Shown here: positions 46,758 through 58,309 of the stretch, one piece after another
How the letters are laid out: each line of letters opens with the position of its first letter
How positions within the stretch are numbered: the first letter of the stretch is position 1
NCBI GenBank assembly: GCA_947683625.1
Contig: CANTUR010000793.1
Location: 1,054,001 to 1,118,000 of the forward strand
DNA from: Mallotus nudiflorus
Lineage: Eukaryota > Streptophyta > Magnoliopsida > Malpighiales > Euphorbiaceae
DNA: 64,000 nt
Direction: 5' to 3'
Made by a program: the position numbers and the translations under genes
The notes under the pieces: generated by a model
Database searches by the model: none
What the model was told of the DNA's origin: nothing
The model's input: only the letters and a program-made list of their open reading frames with translations

Positions 46758-48876
46758 TGTGGATACCCAATTTGATTAACCCACAATGAAAGCCAATAAT
46801 GAGATAATATAAACATTGAATGTAAAGGTAGTCCAAAATCTTCTTAAAAATAGACTGGAAACTCAACTTCCCTTTAAAAGTGGACCATAGGCTCATTTTT
46901 AAATCTAAGAAGCTTAAGTAGCCCAAGGAAGCTATGAGGCCTATGAAGCCCACTAGCCTTATTGACTCACCCCAGAGCCAATGAGGCGATGCCTCACCAA
47001 AAAGGTGTCACCTTTATGGTAGCAAGTTGATAAGGCGATGCTTTTTTATAGAGGTGCCATCTCAGTGATATCATTTGATTTTTTTTAAATTGGAGCATTA
47101 AACACTGATGAAATGATCCAGTTGCATGTCCCACATCCTACAACAATAATTGGAACATTTTCAAAGAGAAAGGGAAGGGCTGGGAGCTCCTTAATGGAGT
47201 TGAATGTGAGTAAATGTATGTTAAGGGAATTAAAAGGAAGAGAGGGGAATAGAGAGGGGATCCCTTTACCATTCTTTAAAAGATAGAAATACATAGAAGA
47301 ACAAAGCATTTTCCTAAAGAAGGTTGAAGAGAAAAGTAGCTAAAAGATTTAAGAAAAGAAGGTACAAGGGAGGAATTCAAAGTTCATTCTTGAGGGACAA
47401 AGGGAACTCTTACATTCAGTTAGTATTTTAACCAAAATTCATCCCTAAAGGCTAAGTTAGGAGTATCAAATCTGTTCTAAACAGTAAGAACACCTTATTT
47501 TAATTATTGATTTGCTTATTTGTATAAACTCTTTGTTTATTTTCTTATTTGATTTATATTTATTGTTTATTTATTTCTTTGTATTCTAGCATAATCTTCT
47601 AAATTCTTAAATGTAATTATAAGTCTGTAGTTGTTTATATTTGATCTCATTTGATTTAAGATTTTTAAACAACTGTTAAATTTGCTTTTATGCTTGATGG
47701 TCATGCGACGTCCCTCCAAAGGGGGGTCACCCCTTTCGTTTTAGGTGATGTGATATCACGTGAGTAATTAGAGGTGACGCCTCATTAAAGAAGCATCACT
47801 ATATTATTTATAAACCAGTATTTATTTTGTGCATTTATTTAAATAATTAGTTATTTATCCTTCTTTCTTTAGTTTATGTTTATTTTGTGTGAATTTATTT
47901 CTTTATTTTGAAGTTTATTTGGGATTTCTCTTTAATTTTAAGTGTGCATGTTTATTATTGTAATTTGATTATTAGAATTATATTAATTTTGATCCCTATA
48001 TATTTATTCTTATATGATTGATCTTTATACATTTATATTTATGTATTTCAATTTTCTTTATGTAATTATTTTGATATTTTGTTTAATTAAATATTCATAT
48101 GCTTATTATCTTTATTTGTGTTTATTTATTGTTTATGGAATTAACTTTATGGTTTTCTTTTGTGTAGGATTTTTTATTTATGGAAGAATAATATTTTGTT
48201 TATTACAGGAATTTTAGGATAATTTTTAATCATCAAATAGTTATCCTCTCTTAGTTCTTAGATTTTTATTTATCCAGCAATTAATTTACTTTATTTATTT
48301 TATCGTTATTTGCATGTTTAAGGGTTGTAATCTTTTCTCCTCTCGCTATTTCTTTGCACGTTATTTTTATTTAGTTTTATTTCATTTGCTTTATTTATTT
48401 GTGTGATTCAAGGGTTGTAATAATTTCTCCTCTTAGATTTCTTTATATGAGCTTTTAATAGTTGTTTTGTAATAAATGTTGGACTTATGAGCGTGAAATT
48501 CGATTAATGTGCAAACTTGAACTTAATTGTAAAATTTGGGAATTGCATATAGGCAAATTGCAATTTGCATGATAATAGGGAAATAATCTAATAATTAAAA
48601 GTAATAAACTAAAAAACACAAACAGAGGCCAACCACAAGGTTGGGTGGGCATTCAAAGCTCCTACCCAGTTTACGAGCCCAATCTCTAATGACGGTTGCT
48701 GGGGGCCCTCCATAGGATCCAGTTACTATAAAAGTGTGTTCCATGTCTTATCTGAGTGGCAACTCCCATCTCCAATATTGACTTAAAGCCCATATTGTAT
48801 TTCCTAATGGGCCCTGAGTCCATATAATATTGTGGTTGCCAAACACTTGGGTGTGTGCTAAACCTCACTACTTATA
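46758..48876 (+). repeat. LTR of Tat element B
   Basis: It is colinear with the LTRs of element A: same TGTGGATAC start, same palindrome cluster positions (46981-47067 and 47705-47800), and the same end region ('gttgggtgggcattc' at 48643, ending ACTTATA). It is 2.1 kb, longer than in A through local expansions. It is followed by 'gagactcc', which could be a primer-site remnant. Confidence 0.9.
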
Positions 48877-48889
48877 GAGACTCCTTCTT

Positions 48890-50460
48890 TTTGTTGTTAT
48901 CTTGCTTTATTTCTTTCTCCTCAACTTGTTTTTCAACATTTTCTTGCTCTTTTTTATACTTTCTTTCCCTCTTCAGGAGTTGGTATAGGTGCATTCTTCT
49001 TTAATGGTTGCAATTATGCACCACTCCTTAAAGTAATAGCCTTCACTTTCTCCTTAGGGTTCTTATCAGTGTTGCTAGGTAGTGCTCCTTATTTCCTTGA
49101 AGATAGAGAGTTAGCTAATTGTCCCACTTGTAGTTCCAAAATATGAATGGAAGAGGCATGGTTCTTAAACATTAGTTGAGTATCCTGATGCAACAGCTCA
49201 AATGTCCCTTCTAATATTTTAGTAGCTTCATCCTGTTGATTCATCTTAGTTAGCATCATAGCCATGAATTTATCCATTTTACCTTCTAAAGAATCTATTG
49301 ATAAAGAAGAAAAACTTTCTCTTATTAAATTTAAGATTTCCCTTAATGCTATTGACTTTTATTTCTTGTAAAACCCAGTGGTCCCTAAGATCTCAATTGG
49401 TTATTACCTTGATTGCTCCATGAAAAATTTAGGTGATTCCTCCACTAAGATTATAGGTGTTCCCCATCACAAGATTTTGTTATTGTCCTTTGTTGAAATT
49501 ACTAACATAATTTATACTCTTCATGGATAAATATTTCATTTATTGACATTCTATGGCAGGATGTCCACCACGGTAAAACTCAGAAAATGACACAAGTGTA
49601 GGTGAAATTGTATTAAGACCCATCTTGTCTATTCTCTTTATTAAAGCATCTAGTTTAGCATTCATCATAGTCATTCCATCCACATGCATTGCTCACCTTT
49701 TTCTTTGAATAGCTCTTTCATTAATCCACAAGCTGAGTAATACCCATTTCTTCAAAAAGTTCTAGAGCACCCTCTAGTGTCTTAGACATAATAGTCCCTT
49801 CTACTGTAGCATCAATATTGGCCCTAACTGTTGGATTTATGAGTTTGTACAAAGATTGAGCTAAGTCATAAGTAGGTATTAAATGTGTAGGAAACTATCT
49901 CTGTAAATCCTTGAATCTATCTTAACTTTCATAGAAGTTTTCATCCTCCCTTTGATAAAAAGAATTAATCTAATTTATGATCTTTAGCACTTTAGCAGCT
50001 AAAAAATATTTATTGAAAAGGTCGTATACATCTCCTACCAAATGTTAATGGAATTAGATGGCAAACTGGTGAACCATCTTTTTACTCTATCAGCAAGTGA
50101 AAAAGGAAAAAATATCAATTTGATAGCATATGGCTGCACTCCATTCATTCTAAAAGTAAAGCAGTATTCCAAAAATTTAGTCATATGACCAATAGGATCT
50201 TCATGAGGTAAGCCATTAAATTGAGAATTTTGAATTATCTGAATCATTGCTAACTCAATCTCAAAATTATTGGCTACAACTGCCAGTCTCACAAAAGGAT
50301 TATGATCCCTTTGCATATGAGGACTAACAAAGTCCCTCATAGTTCTTTATGCATTTAGTTTGTTTTGATTTTCAGGTAGGGCTACAGCTACTGGGTCTTG
50401 CTAATTATTACCTCTATTTGCAGCTCCATTTTCATCTATGTTCATCATGTTCCTTTATCT
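48890..50460 (-). pseudogene. gag of the second Athila (partial, degenerate)
   Basis: 50340-50035 (minus) begins MRDFVSPHMQRD and holds the same core as the first Athila: N-N-F-E-I-E, G-L-P-H-E-D-P-I-G-H-M-T-K-F, V-K-R-W-F-T-S-L-P, N-S-I-N-I-W. Broken frames follow. A C-terminal piece at 49277-49089 (M-D-K-F-M-A-M-M-L-T-K-M-N-Q-Q-D) matches 10967-11224 of the first copy. The Glu/Lys-rich linker end lies near 48900-49000. A start region is visible around 50455. Confidence 0.85.
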
Positions 50461-50673
50461 TTTTAATCTCATGTGAAAAGTTCTATTAATTTTAGTGTCT
50501 AGAGATATCAATAATTCACCTTGTCTAGCACTTTTATGCATTGAGCATATGCATTAGCAAAGCTCCTTATAAAAGACAATGGAAATTAAAAACAACATAA
50601 CTCAATGCAAATAAAATAAAATAAAAAGTCTAAATCAAACAACACAAATTTTATCATAATATCAACTTCTCAC

Positions 50674-50691
50674 TTCTCGGTAACGGTGCCA
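50674..50691 (-). other. Primer binding site of the second Athila
   Basis: The minus strand reads TGGCACCGTTACCGAGAA, the tRNA-Asp-type Athila site with a few changes; it lies ten bases from the LTR end. Confidence 0.82.
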
Positions 50692-50700
50692 AAAACTTAG

Positions 50701-52185
50701 TGGGTGAAATCTGCAAGTGCAAGAAGTAGTCTAAGTAGTAAAAAATATCTATCCTATAAAGAGTGGATGTTAAGTATTAGACTACTTTTTGTATTTATTT
50801 GTTTAGACAATTGAAGAAAGATGTAGCTAGAAAAAAATAATTAGGCTGGAAAATTAAACAGGGCTATAAAAAATTTTAACTAATAGAAAATTTATCAATA
50901 TAATGAATGTTAAGGCTTTTATTCATGGCTCAACTTTATCTAAAGATTATGTTAATCTCAATATCACTTATGAATTTATTCCATTCCCTAGGCATCTTTA
51001 AACATATGAAGTTCTCTCTCAAGCACTCATATAATTCTATCAATCATAATAATTACCCAAGTGATTAGCTCTCACTACTCAAGTAATTAATTATGTTTGA
51101 TAATTAAGTAAAGCCATACAAGGGATATTAATTAACCAAATTGTTTCTCAACCTGTTTTGATTAATTAATAGATTATTATTTTGTTTTCAAGAAGGATCT
51201 TCTCTCGATCTCACCCCATTGTCTAATTCAATTCCTAGGGTGATCAAACCTAGGAAATCATTATGTTCAACAATAATCATGGATTATATGTATAGTGATA
51301 ATGAATTTAACCAATTAAGTCCATCCTTAAGCTGGGTCTAAAAACCCCAACTAATAATTTAGTTACTCATGATAATTAAAAAGAAAGAAGAAGAAGAATT
51401 AAGAAATGCAAACACAAACATTGTATATTCTCAAATAAAGTGCTAAGAATAATTAGGAAGACAAAAATGCCTTTTTATTCCCTTAAATATTATTGCAAAA
51501 TATTCTTCAATCTTCTAGTCTTGATGATTCTTTGAGTAATTAACAATAATTCAAAGAAAAATGAAATATAAATATGTTTTATTACAATAGAGAAATTTGA
51601 CTAGCTTAAATTTATACAAGCTAACCTCTCCAAAAAAGGCAAATAATGGCTATTTATAATAGTTCTAAAATAAACCCTAAAAATAGTTTTCAAAATTAAT
51701 TTTTGTTGACGTGCACTCCCATAAGCACAACTATGCATCGTTGCTACTCCAGAAATTTATCGAGTTAAAACTGGCTGTATGCACCTGTGTGCACGACTAT
51801 ATAGTGCTAATGCATGGCTGTGCATATCTAATGCATGGTTGTACATTAGTGTTTGTTTGCAATGTAGAATATTTAGGCTCAGGATTGGCCATGCACACCC
51901 ATGTGCACAGTTATGCATGCCTTTTCATCTTCAATTCATGGAGATTTTGAGATTTCCTTTACAAGTTCTAGCATAAATTCCACTTGCATTAATCCAAACT
52001 TAGGCATACCTAACCAATCAACATCAAAACACAAAAATTAAACTAAAAATCAAACAAAAATTATAAAAACCTAAGTTTAATGGAATTTAAGTTAAAACAC
52101 CAATATTCAAGAATAAAATAGTCACTTTAACATCTAAAAACATAACAAATTAGTGCTCAAAATCCACTATTTTTCGCACTTATGA
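50701..52185 (-). repeat. 5' LTR of the second Athila
   Basis: The minus-strand start is TCATAAGTGCGAAAAATAG, where related LTRs start TGATAAGTGCG, so the second base has mutated. The end is ...CACCCA. It contains diverged 'gtgcacgactat', 'gcatggctgtgcat' and 'catgcacacccatgtgcac' words (51710-51920), the same family as in the nested Athila LTR. Plus-strand open frames here are spurious. Confidence 0.85.
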
Positions 52186-52676
52186 AGTAGGAATGCAAAG
52201 AGCTGTAAAGGAGATAAAAAAAAAACCAAGACAAAATAAAACTTAATAACAACATTACACATAAATAACATGAGTCTTAAATTTAGTGGTGGTTAGAATT
52301 TTATATTAGGATAGAAGATGAATTTAGGAGTGGTACAAACAAGAAAAATGAGTTTGGAAGAAATACCAAGAGGATGGTAGAAAAGTGAAACAATTAGATG
52401 ATTAGTTACATTTTTATTAAATTAATTTAAAAAATTATTTTAACAATTATAGAATTGGTTAGTTAGTGATTTGGTTAGTCAGCAGCACATTCATCAATGT
52501 GAGCCCCATTTATTGAGAAATTATACTATTACACCGATATGGAAAGATAAACAAATCATGATTTGACATCACTTATAATTAAAAAGAAGAAATATTTTTT
52601 AACCTGGGTTAACAGTACACCATTTACCTTTGTTTTCCTAATAAAATTTCATTAACACGTATTGCTAAAAACAATC
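52186..52676. other. AT-rich spacer
   Basis: No gene seen. The end adjacent to 52677 could be intron or exon of the vicilin-type fragment, but nothing recognisable is left. Confidence 0.6.
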
Positions 52677-53150
52677 AACCCCTATTTTCCTATGAAAATC
52701 CAAAAAAAAAAAATTATCAGGTGTTCGAAACAATAATTCAGTGTTGTAGTTGAAAAGTTCTCTAAAAGGTCTGAGCTTTTTCGTGGTGTTAAAAATTACC
52801 TGTTGTCCTTATTAGAAGCTAATCCACACACTTTTATTGTCCTGCACCATTGCAATGTAGAATCTCTTGTTGTTGTTGTGAAATGTGGGTTCTTTGCTTT
52901 TTTTTCGTAATTGATTACAATATTTAGCAATAGCTTAAATTTAACAGGGAAAGGGACTATTAGTTATGTATTGAAAGAGAAAAGAGAGTCCTACAACGTG
53001 GAGATAGGTGATGTCATTAATATTCCTGCAGGAGCTACTGCGTGCATGATTAACCATGACAATGGTGAAATATAAAAACTTCCAAAGCTTATTCAACCTA
53101 TTAATGTTCCTGAAAAATTCAAAGTTATAGTCTGCTCTCTTGTTAATTAG
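52677..53150 (+). pseudogene. Vicilin-type 7S globulin (cupin) gene fragment
   Basis: Vicilins are seed-storage proteins made of two cupin domains. Exon-like 52677-52884 reads N-P-Y-F-P..., F-S-K-R-S-E-L-F-R-G-V-K-N-Y, L-E-A-N-P-H-T-F-I-V, H-H-C-N-V-E-S, V-V-V-V-K, the conserved start of the N-terminal cupin. A 63-bp intron follows (GTGGGT...AACAG, 52885-52947). Then 52948-53123 reads G-K-G-T-I-S, E-S-Y-N-V-E-I-G-D-V-I-N-I-P-A-G-A-T-A and I-N-H-D-N. Stops at about 52731 (TAA) and 53073 (TAA) break it. The frame runs on to 53150, probably into the next intron. The rest of the gene is absent, so this is a fragment. It is the only non-transposon protein sequence I recognise here. Confidence 0.82.
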
Positions 53151-53774
53151 TTATTATGAAGATAATTGATTACAGAATAATACGTATACATAAATGCAGG
53201 AACATTGACGATGCTAATGTTCAAAAACTTATGTTCATTGTTTGTGCTAAGATAATTGATGGCAGATTGCTATATATATACCATTTGTTTCTCAATATTT
53301 CTATTGTTCATTGCTTATGCAAATGATTATTAGTTTTGGTTACTTCTTTATTATTTTAGTGGTATATGGACATTCATATGTTAAACTATCGATTTTATTT
53401 CAATATTTGGTTTGGCATTTTTTATTATATTGTAATTTGTTTTGGATTCATTTAAGTTGATCCTCTATTATTTTTTATATATCAAGTGTTAAATTCTCCA
53501 TTTTTTTCTTTGAAAAAATATTTTATTAGCACAGTTTGGTTAATAGTTGGTATGATCATTTGAATATTTTGCCCTTATTATACTTTTCATTTTCGAAACA
53601 TAGAAATAGTTAAAAAATAATTAACAAAAGAAATATAAATGAATATAAAATATAAACAAAAAAAATTAGTATAGAAAATATCTAGAGTTTTGGAATAGAC
53701 ATTAATTTAAATTTGGAAAATGAAATATGGCCAATAATTTTTAATGTCTAGAATAAATATAAACTTAACTCTAA
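53151..53774. other. AT-rich spacer, no gene seen
   Basis: Nothing recognisable downstream of the vicilin-type fragment up to the end of the FRS-type gene. Confidence 0.6.
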
Positions 53775-53943
53775 AACATTATGTTGAATCTAATTTGAAA
53801 CTTAAGGGTTGTTAATTGATCTCTCCCAAGAATTGGAATAACCTGTAAAATTAAAATGGCAACAGAAAATATGAGACTGTAATCATTATAATGGTGATAA
53901 TAATAATAAAAAAATAATTTAAGAGATCTATACCGTAAAATAT

Positions 53944-53949
<6 letters not shown>

Positions 53950-53987
<38 letters not shown>
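53950..53987. repeat. (TA)n microsatellite
   Basis: About 19 AT/TA units in a presumed intron of the FRS-type gene. Confidence 0.95.
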
Positions 53988-53989
<2 letters not shown>

Positions 53990-56657
53990 AGTAAATATGT
54001 AAGCTCATGATTTCTTTTGGGTATTGGAACTTTATTCATATTAAAAAAAATAATTAAACTTATTTTAAACTTGAGATTATGATAATTTGAATAATAAATA
54101 ATACAAATAATTTGGCTTACTTGATTGAAATTTGCCATTGGCTCTATGGCTTGTAACATGCTCGTGTATGGCATATTCATATTCCAATTAACTTATATAT
54201 CTTGAAAAAATTATACATTTTTTTTTATTAATGTGTACAAACTTCATTTCAAAAGTAATAAAAATATAATATAATAAATAATTTTTACATACCTGAACTG
54301 ACATATTCATAGCCATTTGTGTTTGCATGGATTGTGGATATTGTATAACAAGAGCTATATGTGGTTGCATTGACATTTGAGATGGTGTTGGCATCATCAT
54401 TTGACATTGCAACTCATCCATTCTTATTGGTAGTGAAATATCTTGTTGTTTACATTACTCCATACAAACATATGTAACAAAGTAGTTTAGTAAAATAATA
54501 TTCATATAATGATCTCATAATATAAATCATTAAATAATAAATTATATACCTAAAGTTGTTGACTATTTTCTCTTGTGATTTTCCTTTCAAAATGACCTTT
54601 CAATCTTGTATTTGAAACACCCTTTGTCTTATTTATGGAGGATCTAAAATAGGGGCAACCTCAATATCCTTATCATAAGAATCAATGACCCCATTCTCTA
54701 CTACTACAATATTATCATTTAGTTGTAGCTTTTCCAACTCCATGGTACTATCATTGTCTAATTTATAAAGAGCATTTCAACATAACTATTTAGTAGATGC
54801 ATGCCCCTAACTTCTCATTATAAGATCATAAGCAAATCTCATCATATTATTGCGAAATATAATTTCTATCTCATCTCCATTATCTTGAGATATCCCTTAC
54901 ACACATTTAACTATCCTTTTCTTTGCATCCTTTTTCCATGTTTTTAAAATATATTTTTTAGAAAGTGTAGACACATTCTTAACAACAAGAATTTTTAATG
55001 AATGCAAACATAATGACCCCATCAACTCAAATTTTTTACAATTACAACTAATGTCCCTAGTTAATGCATTAAAAATAATAGTACAAATTATTGACTTCTC
55101 ACTCTCTCCTATTACCTCAAAATAGTAAACATTATTATTGCATGAAACTTCTGACAAAGTTATTGCAATCCTATTTAACAATTCTCTTTCAAATAACTTA
55201 AAAATTTTATGAGTTTAAAATTTTGCTGCATAATTCAAAATGCCACTACTTTTAATGACACAATGAGGTAAACCTCATTTACAATTATAATCTTCAATAC
55301 TTCTTAGGAATGCCACTTTGCCACCAAATTCCTAAATGAAAAGCATAAATTGAGAAAGAGAAGTAGTTTTATTTGCAATATCATTCAATACATTATTTGT
55401 ACTTTCACTTTTTAAAGAGGATTTTATATCACCTAAAAACAAATATTTACTTATACACCACTTGTGACAAATATCATATAACTTAGTTAACCATTTATGG
55501 TTTCTAAGGTCAATAAATTTTTCCATCATTTTATCCTATGTTGCTTGAAATTCAAGCTTAGTTTTACATCCTTATAACATTTATAAAAAAGTTTACAAAA
55601 CTTTGGATTTAAATTATAACCACCCAAATGAGAAAGAGCATTATTCGAAATATGCCATAAACACAAATAGTGCATAATGTTAGGAAACACATCTCTAATA
55701 GCATTGGACATTGCTTGATCCTGATAAACAATTATTGTTTTAGGTGCCATTCCCATATTGATTCTAAAAAAGATTTGAATAACCAAATAAATGATTTTGT
55801 AGTCTCATCTAATAAGAATGCATAACCAAGGATGCAATTTGGTGATTAACTCCAATAAATGGTGCACAAATTGAATTATATCTAATTGTTCGATAAGTGG
55901 TATAAAAAAACAACATCACAAAAAAAAAGCACAATCAATCTTTAATCTCATATCCTTCTAAAAAAATTAGTCATTATGTTCTTATGATCAACTTGAATAG
56001 TGTATACGTACATAGCATCATCATTCATTCTACATTTGAAATGATTTATCAAACTCTGAGAAATACCCACTTTAATTAAATTCATTTTTTTCATTTATTG
56101 ACATAGTTATGGCAATCTCTTTTAGTGAACCTAACATACTCACTTCTACCAATTTCTTTAGATATATAAGAACAAACATATTTTGTTTTTATTCCCGCAT
56201 TAACCATTGAATTTATGACATTGGCTTTAGGGGTACTTAATCTCTTATTAAAACTTAAAAGATGAATTTCACTTGATGATGCAAGTTCAAGATTATGGTT
56301 TGACATAAATTTTGTAACCTTCCATATTCCATCATTAACTATAAAGCCAATCATAGCTTGACATCTAGTTATTGTTTCAATTTTACTATGATATCATGTA
56401 TCATAAGGTTTAACTTCTTCACTAAAACCCTAACATGAACAACAATACTCCTTTTATGCAACATTCCTTATGCCAAACATGATATCTAGTAGTTGATTTT
56501 CTAACAATAAAACCAATAGGCATAACATATTCATTATATAGCTTGTAAGCCTCACCTTCATTAGAGACTATTACGTTCATCAAATCATCAATTTCTTTTT
56601 CACTTTAGCTTACATATTGGGTCTCTTTATCATCATATGTAGCTACACATTACATAT

Positions 56658-56772
56658 TGAAAGTACCTTAAAGGAGAGAGGGGTAAAGAAGACTAATGAG
56701 GATTTTAGAAAATTTAAAATGAATTTAATGAATTGAACAAGAAAAAGAGAATAGAGTAAGAAGAACAATTAA
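56658..56772 (-). repeat. Truncated 3' LTR of the Copia element
   Basis: It matches the first part (plus-strand sense) of 60530-60645, including 'ctaatgaggattttagaaaa'. The match ends near 56772. Confidence 0.85.
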
Positions 56773-57110
56773 AAAACTACTATTTTGGGTGATTTTCTCT
56801 CACCATTTCTCACTCCTAAAGCAATTGGAAACCCTAGCTAATTAAAACACCTAACCAAAATCACTTCTCTCACTAGGATTTAGACCAATAAACCCAAACC
56901 AAACCATATCCTTGTCAAAGTATGCATCAAGGGTAGTTACTCAGTCCCTCTCAGGATCTCTCAATCATTTTCCATTAAAAATTGCATTTTTATCATTTTC
57001 CATCATTTTTTTTCATTTTTTTATAAATATCTATTATTGTGATAAAGTTGTGAATTTGTGGTGATTTGAAGTTTGTGAATAAGATATGTAGAAGAAGAAG
57101 GAAGTTCGGG
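56773..57110. other. Unassigned insert between LTR remnant and tandem array
   Basis: It is unlike the LTR and unlike gag-pol; no gene seen. The words 'caattggaaaccctagctaa' and 'ctcagtccctctcaggatct' give no family. Confidence 0.5.
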
Positions 57111-58260
57111 TTGGATCAAAAATTTTTTGCATTAATTTTGCATTTTTCCATTATTTTTGCATCTTTTTCTCCATTTATGTGAAAATGGGTATTTTAGTGT
57201 AAAGTTAGCATTTTTATTGCTATTTTTACATCATCTTAATTTATTTTTATTACAGAAGTATTTTTTTTATTTTTATTATTATTTCTACATTTTTTCCTCA
57301 TTTTTATTGCATTTTTATCAATTTTTCTAGTATTTATGTTATTTATAGTAAATTTGGCCTTTTTATCATAAAGTCTCTATTTTTATGGTAAAAATATCAC
57401 CTTTAATGTTTTACTATTTTTATTTCTGTATTTTTAATTTAATCCCATGATTATTTCTATATTTTTATTATTTTGTAGTGTTTTTGCAATTTTTATTGCA
57501 TTTATGCCTTTTATAGTAAATTTGGCCCTCTTACCATAAAGTTCATATTTTTATGGTAAAATTCCAAATTTATTATTTTTATTACTTTATTTCTTCCATA
57601 TTTACCTATTTATTTAATTATTTCTGCACTTTATTCATTTTTATTGCGTTCTTGCAATTTTTATTACATTTATGCTTTTTATAGTAAATTTGGTATTTTT
57701 ATCATAAAATTCACATTTTTATGGTAAAATATCATCTTTATTATTTCTAAATATTTGTTTCTGCCATTTTTATTTATTTATGTATTTTTAACATTTTTAG
57801 TTCTTTTTTGCAATTTTTATTGTATTTGTGTCTTTTATGGTAGATTTGGTGTTTTTATCATAATGTTCACATTTTTATGGTAAAAATGTCATTTTTATCA
57901 TTTTATATTTTTATTTCTGCCATTTTTATTTACTTGCATATTTATTTATGCAGTTTTATAATTTTATTATTATATTTTTGCTATTTTTGTTATATTTATG
58001 CATTTTGTGGTAAATTTGACATTTTTATCATAATGTTCATATTTTTATGGTAAAAATATCACCTTTATCATTATCATTATCATTTACTCATTTCTATATT
58101 TTTATTTTTTTTATATTAATATTTCTGTATTTCTATTATTTTTATTGCATTTTTGTGATTTTTATTGCATTTATGCCTTTTAAGGGTGAAATTGTCATTT
58201 CAATCATAAAGTAAACATCTTTATGGTGGAAATGACATCCTTACCACTTTAATATTTTTA
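57110..58260. repeat. ~168-bp tandem array, about 7 units, inside the Copia element
   Basis: The anchor ta(g/t)(t)aaatttgg with a following 'atcataaagttcacattttta'-like part occurs near 57174, 57346, 57514, 57682, 57838, 58008 and 58181. Spacing is 172, 168, 168, 156, 170 and 173. Each unit also has 'tttttattgcatttatgcc'. Units are strongly diverged and T-rich on this strand. No coding potential. Confidence 0.85.
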
Positions 58261-58309
58261 ATTCTACATTTTATTATTTTTAATTATATTAATTTTATTT
58301 CTTTACCAC

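Larger units (their letters stand above)
40145..48876 (+). mobile_element. 5'-truncated Tat element B
   Basis: Homology to element A starts inside reverse transcriptase near 40145 and runs through RNase H, second RNase H, integrase, antisense genes, a 3' tandem array, polypurine tract and one LTR (46758-48876). The leader, gag and first half of RT are missing, and no target duplication is found. The copy is independent of A: sequence differs throughout, its tandem repeats have another period, and its antisense block 2 is deleted. Confidence 0.9.
48877..52185 (-). mobile_element. 5' part of a second Athila element, minus strand
   Basis: On the minus strand: LTR (52185 to 50701), tRNA-Asp-type primer site (50691-50674), then gag to about 48890. 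Protease, RT and the 3' end are missing where Tat element B's LTR abuts. No target duplication was found. It is a different, older copy than the Athila in element A. Confidence 0.88.

Noticed and set aside
48014..48217. Hydrophobic 67-codon frame in the LTR of element B
   Set aside because: T-rich LTR stretch; no counterpart in the LTRs of element A.
51711..51976. Overlapping Cys/His-rich frames resembling zinc fingers
   Set aside because: Produced by repeated gtgcac/catgca words of an Athila LTR; spacing fits no finger family.
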